The translations under genes were made by a program, and so were the position numbers. Shown in pieces: positions 24,446 through 35,591 of a DNA stretch of 64,000 nt. The stretch comes from Steinernema hermaphroditum (Eukaryota > Nematoda > Chromadorea > Rhabditida > Steinernematidae), in contig CM059623.1 in assembly GCA_030435675.1 (NCBI GenBank), positions 12,804,092-12,868,091 on the forward strand, in the 5' to 3' direction. How positions within the stretch are numbered: the first letter of the stretch is position 1; each line of letters starts with the position of its first letter. The notes beneath the pieces are model-generated. The model saw only the letters and a program-made list of their open reading frames with translations, did not search any database and was not told the DNA's origin.

Positions 24446-25390
24446 TTTAGATATCGTAAATTCGAAAAAATCGACATTTTTTGTGCATCAACCTAAGAGG
24501 GAGTCACGAATCATGCTAGAAAACTCACGATGCTAGAAAACGCCGTTGAACCAGAGAAATTTATGCAAGATTAAAATTCTGATGCTCATATTTTTGACGA
24601 ATACGCCAACAAGTAGGACATTTTAAGATGTTTTGCCACTCGTTGATGAAGATAATGTGAAGAGATCCCCCCTCCTACTGGCCAAAAACAGTGTCACACT
24701 TAAAGACGGGCTTCAGCAGTGAACCGTCGAAGGCTTCCGAAATATGAACAACTCCTACCAAGCGAAGAAGCCAAAAAGACTGTTTCTTTTACTAACAGAA
24801 GAGGTTCAATTATAAAATAAGGGAATGAGTGGTCACGAGTCGTCAAAGGAATCCTCTATACGGAGATTAGAGAAGGGTGATAAGCCAAAATACAAAGGAC
24901 ATTCAAACAAACGGAAAGGCGAGCGGAGGACGTTCATTTGTCTTTCCTCTGCGGCTCGTGTGGAGAAAGAGCTTAGGCAGTGCCCCCACCAGTCGCCAAT
25001 GGCATCCGCTTCATTGTGTATTAAAGGTAAGGCATTGTAATTCTTTTGTTTTTTACGGGACTCATACCCATACGACATTTATTTGCTAACATTTTGTGTA
25101 ACACAACATCCTCATAAATCGCTGACCTATCATTAGTATACGACAGACTGATAGCTTTTAAATCGGCAATTATATAAAAGGCCAAATTTTCAGCGCAGAA
25201 AATCAGTATATTCTCCTCCCACTTCCATCAAGCACACTTTTTCTAAGCCCCTGCTCGGTGACTGAACCTGTAATCGACAACGCTTTAGACGTCGGCGTGT
25301 GGAAGAGAGCCCCTATCTCGCGCGATGTGACTCATTTGTCATTTGGGGAGCGAGACCAAAAAGCTATCAATCACGTCGCACATCACAATC

Positions 25391-26207
25391 ATGAACGTTT
25401 TGCGTCTAGTTGCTTGTCTTTTCGTCTTCACCGTCGCTGTCGAATCCAAAACTTTCAATCTATCGTACACGAACGATGGATTGGGAGATGCCAACCCGAA
25501 TCGAGTTCGATCGGGAAGCAGCTCGGATACTCTGAAGTACACACCGGACGACATAAATCGGACGCTTAAGACTGGCCAGAACAGGCGAAATTCTATGAAG
25601 GTACAGTGAGCTGTTTTGATCACTCTTTCTAACCCGATTTCAGATACAAATCAATACATCCTCCTGCTCGAAATCCGGAAGTAACGCTAAGTTCGACTTC
25701 TGGTTCTACGACGGGTTCATGGGAGGACAGCCGGGGAAAGAAAAAATCCATTTCGAGAGGAACACCGAACTTCTTGGCCCTTTCCATGTGGACGGCGGTA
25801 GAGGCGAAAGCTTGGAGAAGGCGAAATATGATACCCAAAGGATCGATTCAGCGGGCGGACGCTATCCTGACGTCAAGAACAGCATGAGACTGTTGATCAT
25901 CAAGAAGACGTACAACGGGTTCTTCAGCTCTTGGACCGACGGATGGAAGCCCGAGTCCATTAGGGTGACATGGAGTAATGGGTAGTGCAAATTTTAGAAT
26001 TACCATATGCACGGTTCTTAATTTAGAATTCGTAGTTATGACAAACTTTTCAAATTCCCTCTGGACTGTAGAAAGGGATGGATTACGTCGAACGACTACT
26101 ACACAGCCAACGCAAATGGTCTTTTGTATCATATTGGAGGCACTGAGAGTTTGGATATCCAAGATATCGTCAATCATAATATTCCCGGTGATATTTATTC
26201 GGCTTGA
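25391..26207 (+). CDS. PLAT/LH2-like secreted protein, tandem paralogue 5
   Basis: Exons 25391-25600, 25644-25981 and 26027-26207 give 242 residues. A signal peptide (VLRLVACLFVFTVAVESK) precedes a polar segment of about 50 residues ending NSMK at the conserved phase-0 intron. The core reads [57 protein letters not shown]; compared with the others the usual E-[KR]-G is E-K-A. The last exon has [18 protein letters not shown] and ends after a NHNIPGD stretch shared with paralogue 3 (NHRVPGD). AATAAA lies eight to ten bases past the stop region. Intact and presumably secreted; its partner is not evident from sequence. Confidence 0.82.
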
Positions 26208-28714
26208 AAATTGTAATAAAGTAGTTTTCATGAAGGTGTAGCGCGGTTACTGGAACCATTTTTCATTTCGATAACGATTAAAACTTACAAGGAAACGACA
26301 GATAGTGTTCGGATCGGTATGAGTCTGCTCGCAGATCACAGGTCTCGGTGAGCCATTTTGTCCTGACATTCCTTAACCGAGGAACTCCAATGTTATGTAT
26401 GGGCTTCCTATGGTATTAATTGTGTGATAGAAGGCAACTATTTTCTACCACGTACATCCTTATGTACAGTGGCGGCCATATAAATAGATACACCCCAGCG
26501 GAGAACTTTTAGTTGCCCAGTTACCCTTGTTTTTGTTGTATTACTGGGAAGTAATAGGCACTAGTAGGTGCAGAATTCACTGGGAAATCTGAATATGCTG
26601 GAAGTTTTCCGTTCGGGACCAAAAAATGGCACCAAAGAACGTAATACGTTCGGACGGCTCAAATCTAGCGCGGCCACATAAATAGATACACCTACGTAAA
26701 AAGGAAAAAACAGTTGTATTTCATCAGATATGTCTCTAGAACATTAATACTTGGTAGAATAGGCCTTATTAGGGATAAGAGCTTCAAAACAGCGCTTCCT
26801 AGAATCCACCACGGTCAACAAAATTTAAGAACTTGCCATAGGGTTCGTTTTGAACAAATTTCGAGCTTTCATGTATGAAAATCACCCGAGAACTGGATAG
26901 AACCACGCAAAACACCGTTTTTGGCGTCGAAGATTACGTACGCGTGCAAATGAGCTCATTTACGTGCTTCTAGCCATCACTTCCCCTTTAAAGCTTAGGA
27001 CCACAACTTGACCTGCACTCTTGTCCGGGTCCCGGAACGATCTGGAAGGCGCGAGTTTCAGGTTTTTCCATCGATTCCATGTTGCAGAGCGTATGCGAAA
27101 ACCTATTCTGGCCATCTTCTGATAATTGCCTAACACTACAGATGAAATAAAGCGGGATCTTCTAAAATCCTATGAAAAATGACCTTTTCCATTGTAAATT
27201 TCATGGTACGAGATGTCCACGACCGAATTTCGCATGTATTCCATTCTTAATGGGATAGAACATAAATAGGGGTTTTCGCATACGCTCTACAACGTGAAAA
27301 TGAAAGAAAATTTCGGAAACACCTTCTTCCAGATCGTTCCGGGACCCGGACAAGACTGCAGGCCTAGTTGGGGTCTTAAGCTTTGAAGGGAGAATGATAC
27401 CCATAAGCACTTAAAATGATCTAATATGCTCGCATATGTAATTTTCGACGCTGAAAACGGTGTTGTACGTGGCTTTAGCCGATTCGCAGGTAATTTTCGT
27501 ACAGAAAAGCCCGAAGTTTCTTTAAAACGGGCCCTACAGTAACTTTTTGAATTTTTTGGGGTTGGTGGATTCTCATTCTCAGCCGCATTGTGAAGCTCTT
27601 ATCCCTAATAAGGCCTATTCTCCCACGTATTAATGTTCTTGAGACATATCTGATGAAATACAACTGTTTTTTCCTTTTTACGTAGGTGTATCTATTTATG
27701 TGGCCGCGCTAGATTTGAGCCGTCCGAACGTATTACGTTCTTTGGTGCCATTTTTTGGTCCCGAACGGAAAACTTCCAGCATATTCAGATTTCCCAGTGA
27801 ATTCTGCACCTACTAGTGCCTATTACTTCCCAGTAATACAACAAAAACAAGGGTAACTGGGCAACTAAAAGTTCTCCGCTGGGGTGTATCTATTTATATG
27901 GCCGCCACTGTACCTATTGTATGCACCAGACTCGAGGCGTGTATCACCATTTCATTCCCTTCTTTTACTCAAAAAATATGAGCAGGTATCAAAGTCAAAG
28001 ATTTGTAATTTGACCACAGAACCTCATTGGAGTCACGGCCTTTAATCACATAAAAAAGTATCAAAATATCATGGAACGGAACCTCATTTGAGCCAGGGCC
28101 TTTAGCCACACAACAGTACCATGATGAGTGAGATCAAATTTCGTTGACCACACAAGCGCGAGACGGCCAGTGTGCGCGACCTGCTCGAGATCCGATAATC
28201 CGACCAAGCCGAAAGCTCTTGCACGGTCAACTGGCCCAACAACTAATGCATACATGAACATTGTTCAAAGGTGCTAGTACGATGGGACAGCTATCTTCGA
28301 CTCGGACGTGCGCCCACGAATGAAGAGAAGAAGTGACTATGGTGATCCATGGCTCTTGGGTGAGGATTATGTGATATCTTTCGTGGTGAAAGCCACTGAC
28401 AAGAAGTAATCTGAAGTTATCTCGTCTGAAACAATCTGAAACAAAGATGCCTATACTCATCCAGCTGAATTGTATCTTCCTCTCCAATTATTTGGAGATA
28501 GAGGCACCTGAATCATTCCGATCCATCGTTCACTCTTCACACTATAGCGAAACCAAGTATCTGGTCTTACCATATATTTCGCATCGTTGTAAATAGCAGA
28601 GAGAAACATACTGTAACCATGCTCTGATTGTATCAGACTGGACAATTACTGATTTACTACTGGAACTTATTTTACATCACAACGAACTTAGCAACTTCCA
28701 TCAGGTGTCCCTTA
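26208..28714. other. Intergenic dominated by a palindromic transposon
   Basis: The element at 26467-27910 fills most of this gap. The flanks (about 26395-26466 and 27911-27935) resemble part of the 929-bp element family. I see no gene in 27936-28714. Confidence 0.6.
26467..27910. mobile_element. 1444-bp nearly complete palindrome, Tc1/mariner-like non-autonomous element
   Basis: The left end CAGTGGCGGCCATATAAATA and the right end are perfect reverse complements for about 60 bases and remain complementary, with small differences, almost to the centre near 27190. TA flanks both ends (26465-26466 and 27911-27912). Inside each arm, about 200 bases from the tip, a second copy of the terminal motif occurs as GGCCACATAAATAGATACAC (about 26673) and its mirror near 27690. 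That gives an inverted-repeat/direct-repeat layout as in several Tc1-family transposons. No transposase is encoded. Confidence 0.85.
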
Positions 28715-29322
28715 TCAGGCGAGAACATAAAGTACGGCGAAGAGAGCGACAACGGAGTTCGGAAGAGTCGACGCGACGCTGCTCGGCTCAACTCCATGCC
28801 CGATGCCGCCGCGGGGTCCAGGAGGAGCGGCGCCGGTGCCGATAGCGTTGTGACCGTCGTGGCCCGTTCCGGCTCCGCCACCGATTCCGGCACCTCCGCC
28901 GATTCCGGACCGTTCCGGCACATCGATGGCGTCAGGGTCACACTCGTCGTAGCCAGTGTAGCCGAGAGGGATTTTGGCTAAAACGGTGTTTTTTTAAGTG
29001 ACTCACCAAGTCCAACTCACGAGTCCTGTTGCAGAGATCGCCTTCGCACGACACGCACCGAGGATCGCCCAAGTCGTCGCAGGCCTCCACGCATCCCTTG
29101 CGCTCGATGAACCTGTTTGTGGTGGAAACGATCGTGTAGCACTTCATTTCGCTAGGACATTCCTCGGTATGGGGACGAAGACAGTTGCATTTGCCCATGC
29201 ATGTGTCGCATCTCAGCGCCAGACCTACAACAGTACGAATATTTCAATATGATCTCCCGGTTCCACATACCCGAGGTGACGAGGCCGAGGAGAAGAACCG
29301 AAACCAACAGCACTTGCTGCAT
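28715..29322 (-). CDS. ET-module secreted or GPI-anchored protein 1
   Basis: Exons on the minus strand, 29322-29271, 29224-29021 and 28977-28715, give 172 residues. The first exon is a signal peptide (MQQVLLVSVLLLGLVTSG) of exactly 52 bases, as in the gene at 32384. The second holds the cysteine-rich module CDTCMGKCNCL...ERKGCVEACDD...CVSCEGDLCN, a pattern I assign to the nematode ET module, which is disulphide-rich like three-finger folds. The third has a Gly-rich IGGGAGIGGGAG spacer and a hydrophobic end (VVALFAVLYVLA), a likely GPI signal. An earlier in-frame ATG at 29334 would add MPST; I prefer 29322 because the related gene has the same CGTCAACA context just before its ATG. Function unknown; probably cell surface. 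Confidence 0.82.
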
Positions 29323-30383
29323 TGTTGACGGCAATGAGGGCTGATAAGGGGCGCTCGGCCGAAGTTATCGGTTATCTGTGGTGGCGCTCAAAAACGCGAC
29401 GAGGGAAAGAAGTGTTCGCGTCGTTGACTCGAGCAGCCTTTAGAGGACAAAGTCGTTTGAGGGACTGTTTGCGGAGGGATGAGTCAGGTACGCCCAAGTT
29501 GGAGAACGCCCTCAAAGAGGGATGAGCTGAAGCGTTAAGGAAGAATTGGGTAAACAAGTTGATGGCAAATCGGCGGAGGTGGCAGCGATTATGAAACGAC
29601 CAAAGCGATCGATACTATGGAATGTTCCCAAAAGTGAGATCTTTAAAAGTAAGCAAAAACACATAAGTACATGCATCTTTGAGAGGTCACATCCAATTTG
29701 GAACAAAAACGACCGCATTCTCTTATTCGATGCGCCAGGTTCTGCTGAACTTATAAACTTTTATGTGGAATAAGGCTATCCAGTTTGTACGCCAGTTGCG
29801 TCCCGAATATATACAATGTGAAATGGAAATATGGACTGCAAACGCCAGATTATCTCACGCTGCACAAGATGGTCCATGGTGAGTCAAGGCCACCGGTCAG
29901 CGACTTCTTCCACCGCAACAAACGGCAACCTCTATATGTAGTTGAAGAAGGTAATTTTAGACAGCTTAACTCTGGGTCCAATTCAATTCCAACTCAGAAC
30001 AATGGTATGGCTTCCGCATACCTAATTCAGTGGATCTTCGTTTGTGAAATATCCGTAAAATTCCTAACCAGAGGCCACTCAGGAACAAAATTATCAGGTC
30101 CGGCTTTTCAGGTTTGGCTACCCGAAAAATAGTTCTCTTCCTAAATGATCAACGGATCATTTATTTTATACATGTGCATGGTTATCATCACTATAATAGC
30201 GCATTCAATACTGTATTAATCGATCAAAAGGTCAGAAAGAGAAGCAAGTGGCATCTTATCTCATTTTCAGTCTCTACTGTAAACCACGAGCATTGATTTG
30301 TGTATTCCACTTATAAATAACCAGAAACAGGTTAAATTCTGCTGAGAAGTATTGTGAGGTTGACTTTTTTGCATCTTTAATGG
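29323..30383. other. Intergenic with a retrotransposon tail
   Basis: Contains the reverse transcriptase tail fragment listed at 29800-30125. I see no gene in the remaining sequence. Confidence 0.5.
29800..30125 (+). mobile_element. Degenerate non-LTR reverse transcriptase C-terminal fragment
   Basis: The frame reads DYLTLHKMVHGESRPPVSDFF and, further on, FLTRGHSGTKLSGPAF. This matches the layout L-x-x-x-Y/H-K-x-x-HG ... FF ... TRGHSxKL near the C-terminus of jockey/CR1-type reverse transcriptases. No catalytic domain remains. Confidence 0.5.
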
Positions 30384-30883
30384 TTAAAAAACGATTCTAA
30401 GTAATACAAAACCGATGAGCAATTTCGCATGAGATGGTCTACGTGACCCATCTTTCGCTCTTTCTGCTACTTCCTTCGTTTCTTGTTCGTAGCAGTCTTC
30501 ATAGTCTATCTCATCAGGTTTCAATTCTGCTGCAACAACGCTACTTAAAATTAAATAAATATCATAGTGTAACTCACGATGACTATTACAGTAATCGCTT
30601 CGACATGTCCTGCATTTGGATCCGATAGCTCGACAGTCAATTGTGCAGCCTTTTCTTATGAACCCTCCGAAGTGGCTCTGCTGTGAATAGCAAATCTCTC
30701 TCGGTGGACATTCCACTTTTTGGGCTTGAAGACAAGAGCATCTACCAAAGCAGGCTAAGCAGCTGAGAGTGGCAGCTAAAGGTGACATGAGTACGGGGAT
30801 AATCATTTCATAGTACCTGATGGAAGACTGCTTAAGAAGAACAATAAGGACAAGAGATTTGCAAGGAACGCCGTCTGAAGCAT
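30384..30883 (-). CDS. ET-module secreted or GPI-anchored protein 2
   Basis: Minus-strand exons 30883-30817, 30775-30578 and 30529-30384 give 136 residues. Exon 1 is a signal peptide (FLANLLSLLFFLSSLPS). Exon 2 is 198 bases, exactly the length of the module exon in the genes at 32384 and 33890, and encodes CLACFGRCSCL ... CPPREICY ... IRKGCTIDCRAI ... CRTCRSDYCN. Exon 3 has DEIDYEDCYEQET and a hydrophobic C-terminus (LLIGFVLLRIVF), a candidate GPI signal. The second intron is only 48 bases and in frame, so an unspliced reading would also be open; the GTGAGT and TTGCAG signals and the conserved position favour splicing. No Gly-rich spacer. Confidence 0.8.
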
Positions 30884-32383
30884 CGATTTTTTCCAGCCTA
30901 CACCTGTAAATAAACGATAAACAACCTAACTTCTATGCGATTAAAAGATCGATTTTTTCCATAAATGAATGGGACAAGGTAGGGCCTACAACTGAACCAA
31001 AGCGTCTAATTGTGGAAAGGATGGATTTTGTGTGTTAATGCATAGTCAGAAGTGTGTAAATCGACAGTATCATGCCACGGCTTATCCTAAGGTGCGTTCC
31101 TTGAAGAACGATCAAATGCATGATCACGTTATGGAAAATGTAAAGAAAAAGGTCTTCCATTTGTGTCCCTGGCGATCGGTAGCGTCGTACTCGGCTGGCA
31201 TTACAAGCGTAATGAACACCCCGGCTCCCAAAACACCCAGCCTTTCGGAGCTCCTACGGCTAAGAAGACCTTCACTACCGCCCTATCCGTGTCCTCAATG
31301 GAAGCCGAAGATTCATTGCAATTTAAAAGTGTACACCGCGACCCGGGCAGAACATGAGAATCCATTTAGTTCCACTATGTTCCACCCGAGAGATGAATCA
31401 CAGAATGCAGAGGTTTTAAAATAAAAAATCGAGAGAATCCGACCGCTGGCCCCAAGCCAGCCCAGCCGATCGACTTCTTGTTGATCTCTGCTTCTACTGA
31501 GGAGCTTTTCGTCCCAAAAAAGCGCATAGTGTAGAACAATCACTTATCCACATTATTTTCGTTAATGTTGTAAATATATGTAATCCAAGGGTTTCCATTT
31601 CTACTCCACCATTCCGATGCCATCGGATTCAGCTCTTCGCCATTCCGATAACGTGCAGACTATAATGATAGGGATTGTTGGATCCTACTTGGATTTCGTC
31701 CATTTGGTAAGATAAGCCGTAGAAAAAATCTTCCAAGGTTTGTCGATCTTGTTGTCTTTTATCGAACCATGTTCGTCTTTTATCCTTCCTAAACATTTTA
31801 GTAGAAGTGGTAAACGCTTCGCTCCAGAAAATATAAAAAATAAGGCTAAGTTCTGGTGACGCTTTCGTACGTGAGGGACATAGCGAGGATGTCTCTCTGT
31901 CCCTAGCAAAATGCAAGTTCTTTCCCTCTATAAAAATCGCCAACCAAGACGGTCTATTCCTCAAGAATCCTTATCACTTCCGGCCGTGTGGTTCCTAAAC
32001 CGATTTCCCCTTCTGTTACATCACTTCCTATTTGCACAGTCATCACGCCCGACACATGACTGTACCGCTCGTCCTGGCGCGAAGCAATTATCAGTAGCGC
32101 AATCGATAAATACACAAAATCGCCTACACGCTCGCAATTCAATTGTGCCTATTTACGACACGCGTTCGTGGGACATGTCTTGTGCGCGACATCAAAGCGT
32201 CCGACGCTGAGTCAGCGCTTAGTAAACAGGCACCCGAAATCGTGATATGTTCAGTTTTCGCCTAAAAGCACCCAAAGCCATGCCGATGTGCGGGTAGCTG
32301 CTGTCGCCAACGCCCCTCCTGATAAGCCGTGTTGATTGGACAACCGTTTCAGAGCGCTTTATCGGCTACGCTCCTCGTCAACA
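30884..32383. other. Intergenic between divergent ET-module pairs
   Basis: Holds one copy of the dispersed repeat (about 31160-31290: GGCGATCGGT..., CCCGGCTCCCA). I see no gene. An open frame at 31629-31964 (-) has no recognisable features. Confidence 0.5.
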
Positions 32384-33655
32384 ATGACTCGACTGCTGTT
32401 GGGTGCCCTGTTCCTATTTGGGGTTTTCACGACAGGTTTGAAAATGTGCACCCCGAAGAAGCATCAAATGCAAGCTTTAGGACTATCACTTTACTGTGAC
32501 ACTTGCCACGATAAGTGTAGCTGCCTGAGTGCACGACAGGAACCATGCCCACCAGGCACCTTCTGCTATACCGTAACTAATATGTACGGCCAGATCATTC
32601 GGAAGGGATGTGCTGAAGCCTGTGACGATTTCGCTGGTGACTGCAAACGGTGCAGCTCTGATTTTTGCAACAGAAGTGGTAAGTTTGAACGCTCTTTTTG
32701 TGTACAAATGGTGCCAGTGACGTCTCAACAAAGTTCTATTCGGGTCTTTGGATTTTTTCGGGTTTGGGAAATCCTCTAGGTGACATTGGGCATTCGAAAA
32801 ATCGACGTTTTCCTTGCTTGAACGTTTGCTCTTACTCGTGCTGGTGTGAAGACACAGTTCAGCCTACACGGGACCTTTGTTCTTTTGGCTCTCTCTTAAG
32901 ATTTCAATCGGATGTCCGAAGATGTCCGGAATCCGGCTGTGTGAGGTCATCGCCGGGATCTCTTCCTTTTGACACGTTTGATATCGTTCCATAACGTTTG
33001 ATTTGCCGTCCTTGGGGCCAATGAAGTCGATAAAACCGTCCCACCTTTTTCGAATTTTGTCCCTGACAAAAAGAAATTGTAGAAGTCCACAGCACTAAAA
33101 TATCGAAAAACTTACTAGTTCTAAAGCATGAGTAAAGGCTGCCTTTAACCGCTATCTTGTGTGCATGGGTGAACCGCAATCGACTCATTCCTATTCGGAA
33201 GCCGCAAAGATTTCCTTATGCCCTTGACATTCATATTCCTTTCAGTTCGCGGTCCATATCTCCCATCCGGATACGAAGACTGCGAAAACTACAACGTCGA
33301 CGCCGGCAGCTATGACAAGCACCACATTGGATGGGGAGGTTCCAGTGGTGTTGGCCAGGGAGTGAACTACGGCGGTGGATCAGGAATTGGCCATGGTGCT
33401 GGCCCTAGCTACGGTGGCTCCAGTGGAATCGGTCAGGGCGCTGGATACGGTGGACACGGGATCGGTCAAGGCGCCGGCTATGATCCCTACAATCAAGAAC
33501 GCTACGGTCAGCAAGGAGTCGGAATCGGCGACGGAGTAGGGTACAATCAGCCTCGACCGGGAATCGGCCAAGGAGTCTATCCGTATTCCGGATCAGCTGC
33601 GTCTGTTGTAGGCTCCTTGTTCGCCTTTGTGGTAGCGTTTTATGTGCTGATCTGA
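32384..33655 (+). CDS. ET-module protein 3 with Gly-rich repeats
   Basis: Exons 32384-32435, 32481-32678 and 33246-33655 give 219 residues. A 52-base signal exon (LLLGALFLFGVFTTG) and a 198-base module exon (YCDTCHDKCSCL, CPPGTFCY, IRKGCAEACDD, CKRCSSDFCN) match the neighbours. Exon 3 encodes about ten Gly-rich units of the type G-[IV]-G-Q/H-G-A/V-G-Y, then a hydrophobic end (VVGSLFAFVVAFYVLI) typical of a GPI signal. Module and spacer most resemble the gene at 28715 on the other strand (IGGGAG repeats), so these two look like an inverted duplicate pair. The second intron is long (567 bases). AATAAATAA lies about 30 bases after the stop. Confidence 0.85.
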
Positions 33656-33889
33656 ATGCTGACTTTATGTGTATTTTGCGTTTAATAAATAACAGGTATG
33701 ATTAATCAGAGAATCAATAGTAAGCAGTGAAAGCCGCTATCTGTGGATCAGCTTTCGAAGAGTAGCTTCTTAATAACACTCCTCGTCGAGCTCGGATATC
33801 CAATGGCCTTGTTAATTGTTTTGCTCATTTCGATGACAAGTGATTGACGCGTTTTCACAACTTCATATTATTGCGATCAGCTGCTAGCA
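33656..33889. other. Short spacer between ET-module genes 3 and 4
   Basis: Only 234 bases separate the two plus-strand genes, including the polyadenylation region of the first. No TATA box is evident. Confidence 0.5.
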
Positions 33890-34375
33890 ATGCAATTGGT
33901 CGGCCTCTCTCTTCTTCTACTTTCCATCTCCATAGGTAAGCAATGGATTGGAGGAGTAACCTAGGCTTTAGGAAATGCCCTAATTTGTGACTTCTGCGAA
34001 GACAAATGCGGCTGTCTCCGACCGAAACCAGTCACCTGTTCGCACTATGATCGATGCTTCGAGTCAAAAGATGTTTTTGGGGATGTGATAAGGAAAGGAT
34101 GCACGAAAAATTGCTTGGATGTGTCGAGCACTTGCAAACAGTGCTCTTGGGATCATTGCAATCATGACCGTGAGAGCTTCTTCCCAATGTTTATTAAGCA
34201 CACGCCTCCTTTAGACCGAGAAACGCTGAAGGCGTCAATCATTGAAGAGTGCCGGGTCTATGACTATATTGAACCGACAAACCAAGCCCGTAGTCCATCG
34301 ATCAGCAACGGCGTACTTTTCATCTTCCTTTTTCTGTTTTCGAACGCTTATTGCCTGGTCACTTCATTTCTTTAA
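33890..34375 (+). CDS. ET-module secreted or GPI-anchored protein 4
   Basis: Exons 33890-33935, 33972-34169 and 34215-34375 give 134 residues. The signal exon encodes MQLVGLSLLLLSISIG. The 198-base module exon reads CDFCEDKCGCL, CSHYDRCF, IRKGCTKNCLD, CKQCSWDHCN. The third exon has IIEECRVYDYIE, like DEIDYEDCYEQ in the gene at 30384, and ends in a hydrophobic stretch (LFIFLFLFSNAYCLV), a likely GPI signal. The second intron is 45 bases and in frame, so it could be read through. Its position and phase equal those of the paralogue at 30384, which makes these two the closer pair. Confidence 0.8.
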
Positions 34376-35371
34376 TGAAATTGTCATAGTTTACATCCTG
34401 TTACTTCTTTTTTATGCGCTCTGTGGTGCCTTTAAATCCTCACCCATTCATTCTGTACAATGTATTATGCTGACAGTGATCCACTTTGGCCATTATTCCT
34501 TATCGATGCAAAATGAAGTTGATAAAAAAAAGTTTGCGCAGGTGGTGAAGGACATCATTAGAGAGACGGGAGGCTTGAATCGGGCGACGAGCTGAGCTGT
34601 CGGCACAGATTTCGGACTTGCAACGCTTCTTCGGCTTCTTGGAACGGCGCGGGTGGAGTCGGGCAGTGGTGATTTGGGGTTCTTGGAAAGACGGTGGAAC
34701 TACGACTCCATGGTGTTCCAGGCCTTCTGGGAGCCGGGGTAATCATTGGTTCAACAACAAATAAGAACACGGGGCTCCGCCCCAGCGCTCCCGCGCTTCA
34801 GGAGACCGGGTATAAAAGCCCGCGTCTCGCAAACCCGAGCAGAGTGCTGACCCGACTCGATACCCACCAGCTGCGATTCGGCGACGCACGGTCGGCCTGC
34901 CCCTCTCTCTCCCTAGTCCCCTCACGCATGTATTAAAGTTTATTTATATTATAATCAGTGCATGTGCCACACACCCAGTAAGGAAGGTTGCCTGTCCAAT
35001 TCCGGACAGGACACAACAACAAATAAGAACACGAAATCAGTTGATAAGTCATCAGGTTTGTTAAGTTGCAGTAAGACCAGATTGCCATAGCCAATTAGGA
35101 AATGGTCTAATAATCAAGGCTTCTTTATTCCAACTCATGAACTTCCTTCGAAGTGAACGTCGTGATTATGCGTCGTGATTATACCAAATCTGATGACAGT
35201 TTGGGTTTTTTCTATACCTACCGAAATAGACTACTGGCCTACTGGTTGTCAAATGCGATGCTCAATTTATCGGGATAATATGCTCGAATATGTGACGGAT
35301 GACAAATGACGACGATGACCAGATAACGACGACGAAGACGGTGACTCTACGGCATGACTTGGACTGTGCTC
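34376..35371. other. Intergenic with dispersed repeat and LTR-like segment
   Basis: About 34570-34745 is a minus-orientation copy of the dispersed repeat. It is followed by the LTR-like segment at 34752-35032. I see no gene in 35033-35371. Confidence 0.5.
34752..35032 (+). mobile_element. Possible solo LTR or duplicated promoter segment
   Basis: The 20-base sequence CAACAACAAATAAGAACACG stands at both ends (34752-34771 and 35013-35032). Between them are a TATAAAAG box (34811-34818), an initiator-like region, a polyadenylation-like TATTAAAG near 34931 and a GGACAGG/CCTGTCC inverted pair near the right end. That order resembles U3-R-U5 of an LTR. There is no coding region, and a 20-base duplication is longer than usual LTR target repeats. 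Confidence 0.35.
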
Positions 35372-35591
35372 TCAGCACTTATTGCACGTGGCAGCGCACT
35401 TGACGGCGAGCATGTCCTCATACTTGAAGTCGTTGCAGAACGGCTTGAGGTACTTACAGTTCTCGCCTGAAACGAGATCTCTTTGGAACACCTCTCTAAG
35501 TGGGTACGGTACTCTCGTCAGCGCACTTGGTCGCCTCGGAGAAGGCGAAGAAAGCGCAGAAGACGGCGAAGATGAGGGCGAGGACCTTCAT
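35372..35591 (-). CDS. Small secreted single-ShKT-domain protein
   Basis: Minus-strand exons 35591-35513 and 35466-35372 encode 57 residues. A signal peptide (VLALIFAVFCAFFAFSEA) is followed by one domain with the ShKT cysteine layout: K-C-A-D, N-C-K-Y, P-F-C-N-D, A-V-K-C, A-T-C-N-K-C at the very C-terminus. ShKT domains are six-cysteine modules common in nematode secreted proteins and known as potassium-channel blockers in some animals. Nothing here shows which target, if any, it binds. The basic-aromatic dyad of channel-blocking members is not evident. The intron (46 bases) splits the domain. Confidence 0.8.

Larger units (their letters stand above)
22372..25390. other. Transposon-rich intergenic region
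   Basis: Contains two non-LTR retrotransposon tails in opposite orientation and a 929-bp inverted-repeat element, listed separately. An open frame at 22395-22679 (94 codons) has some protein-like composition, but it abuts the retrotransposon tail and may be part of that insertion. TATAAAAGG near 25174 lies about 215 bases before paralogue 5. Confidence 0.5.

Noticed and set aside
31629..31964. 111-codon minus-strand frame
   Set aside because: No homology that I recognise, low-complexity composition, and no splice or promoter context.
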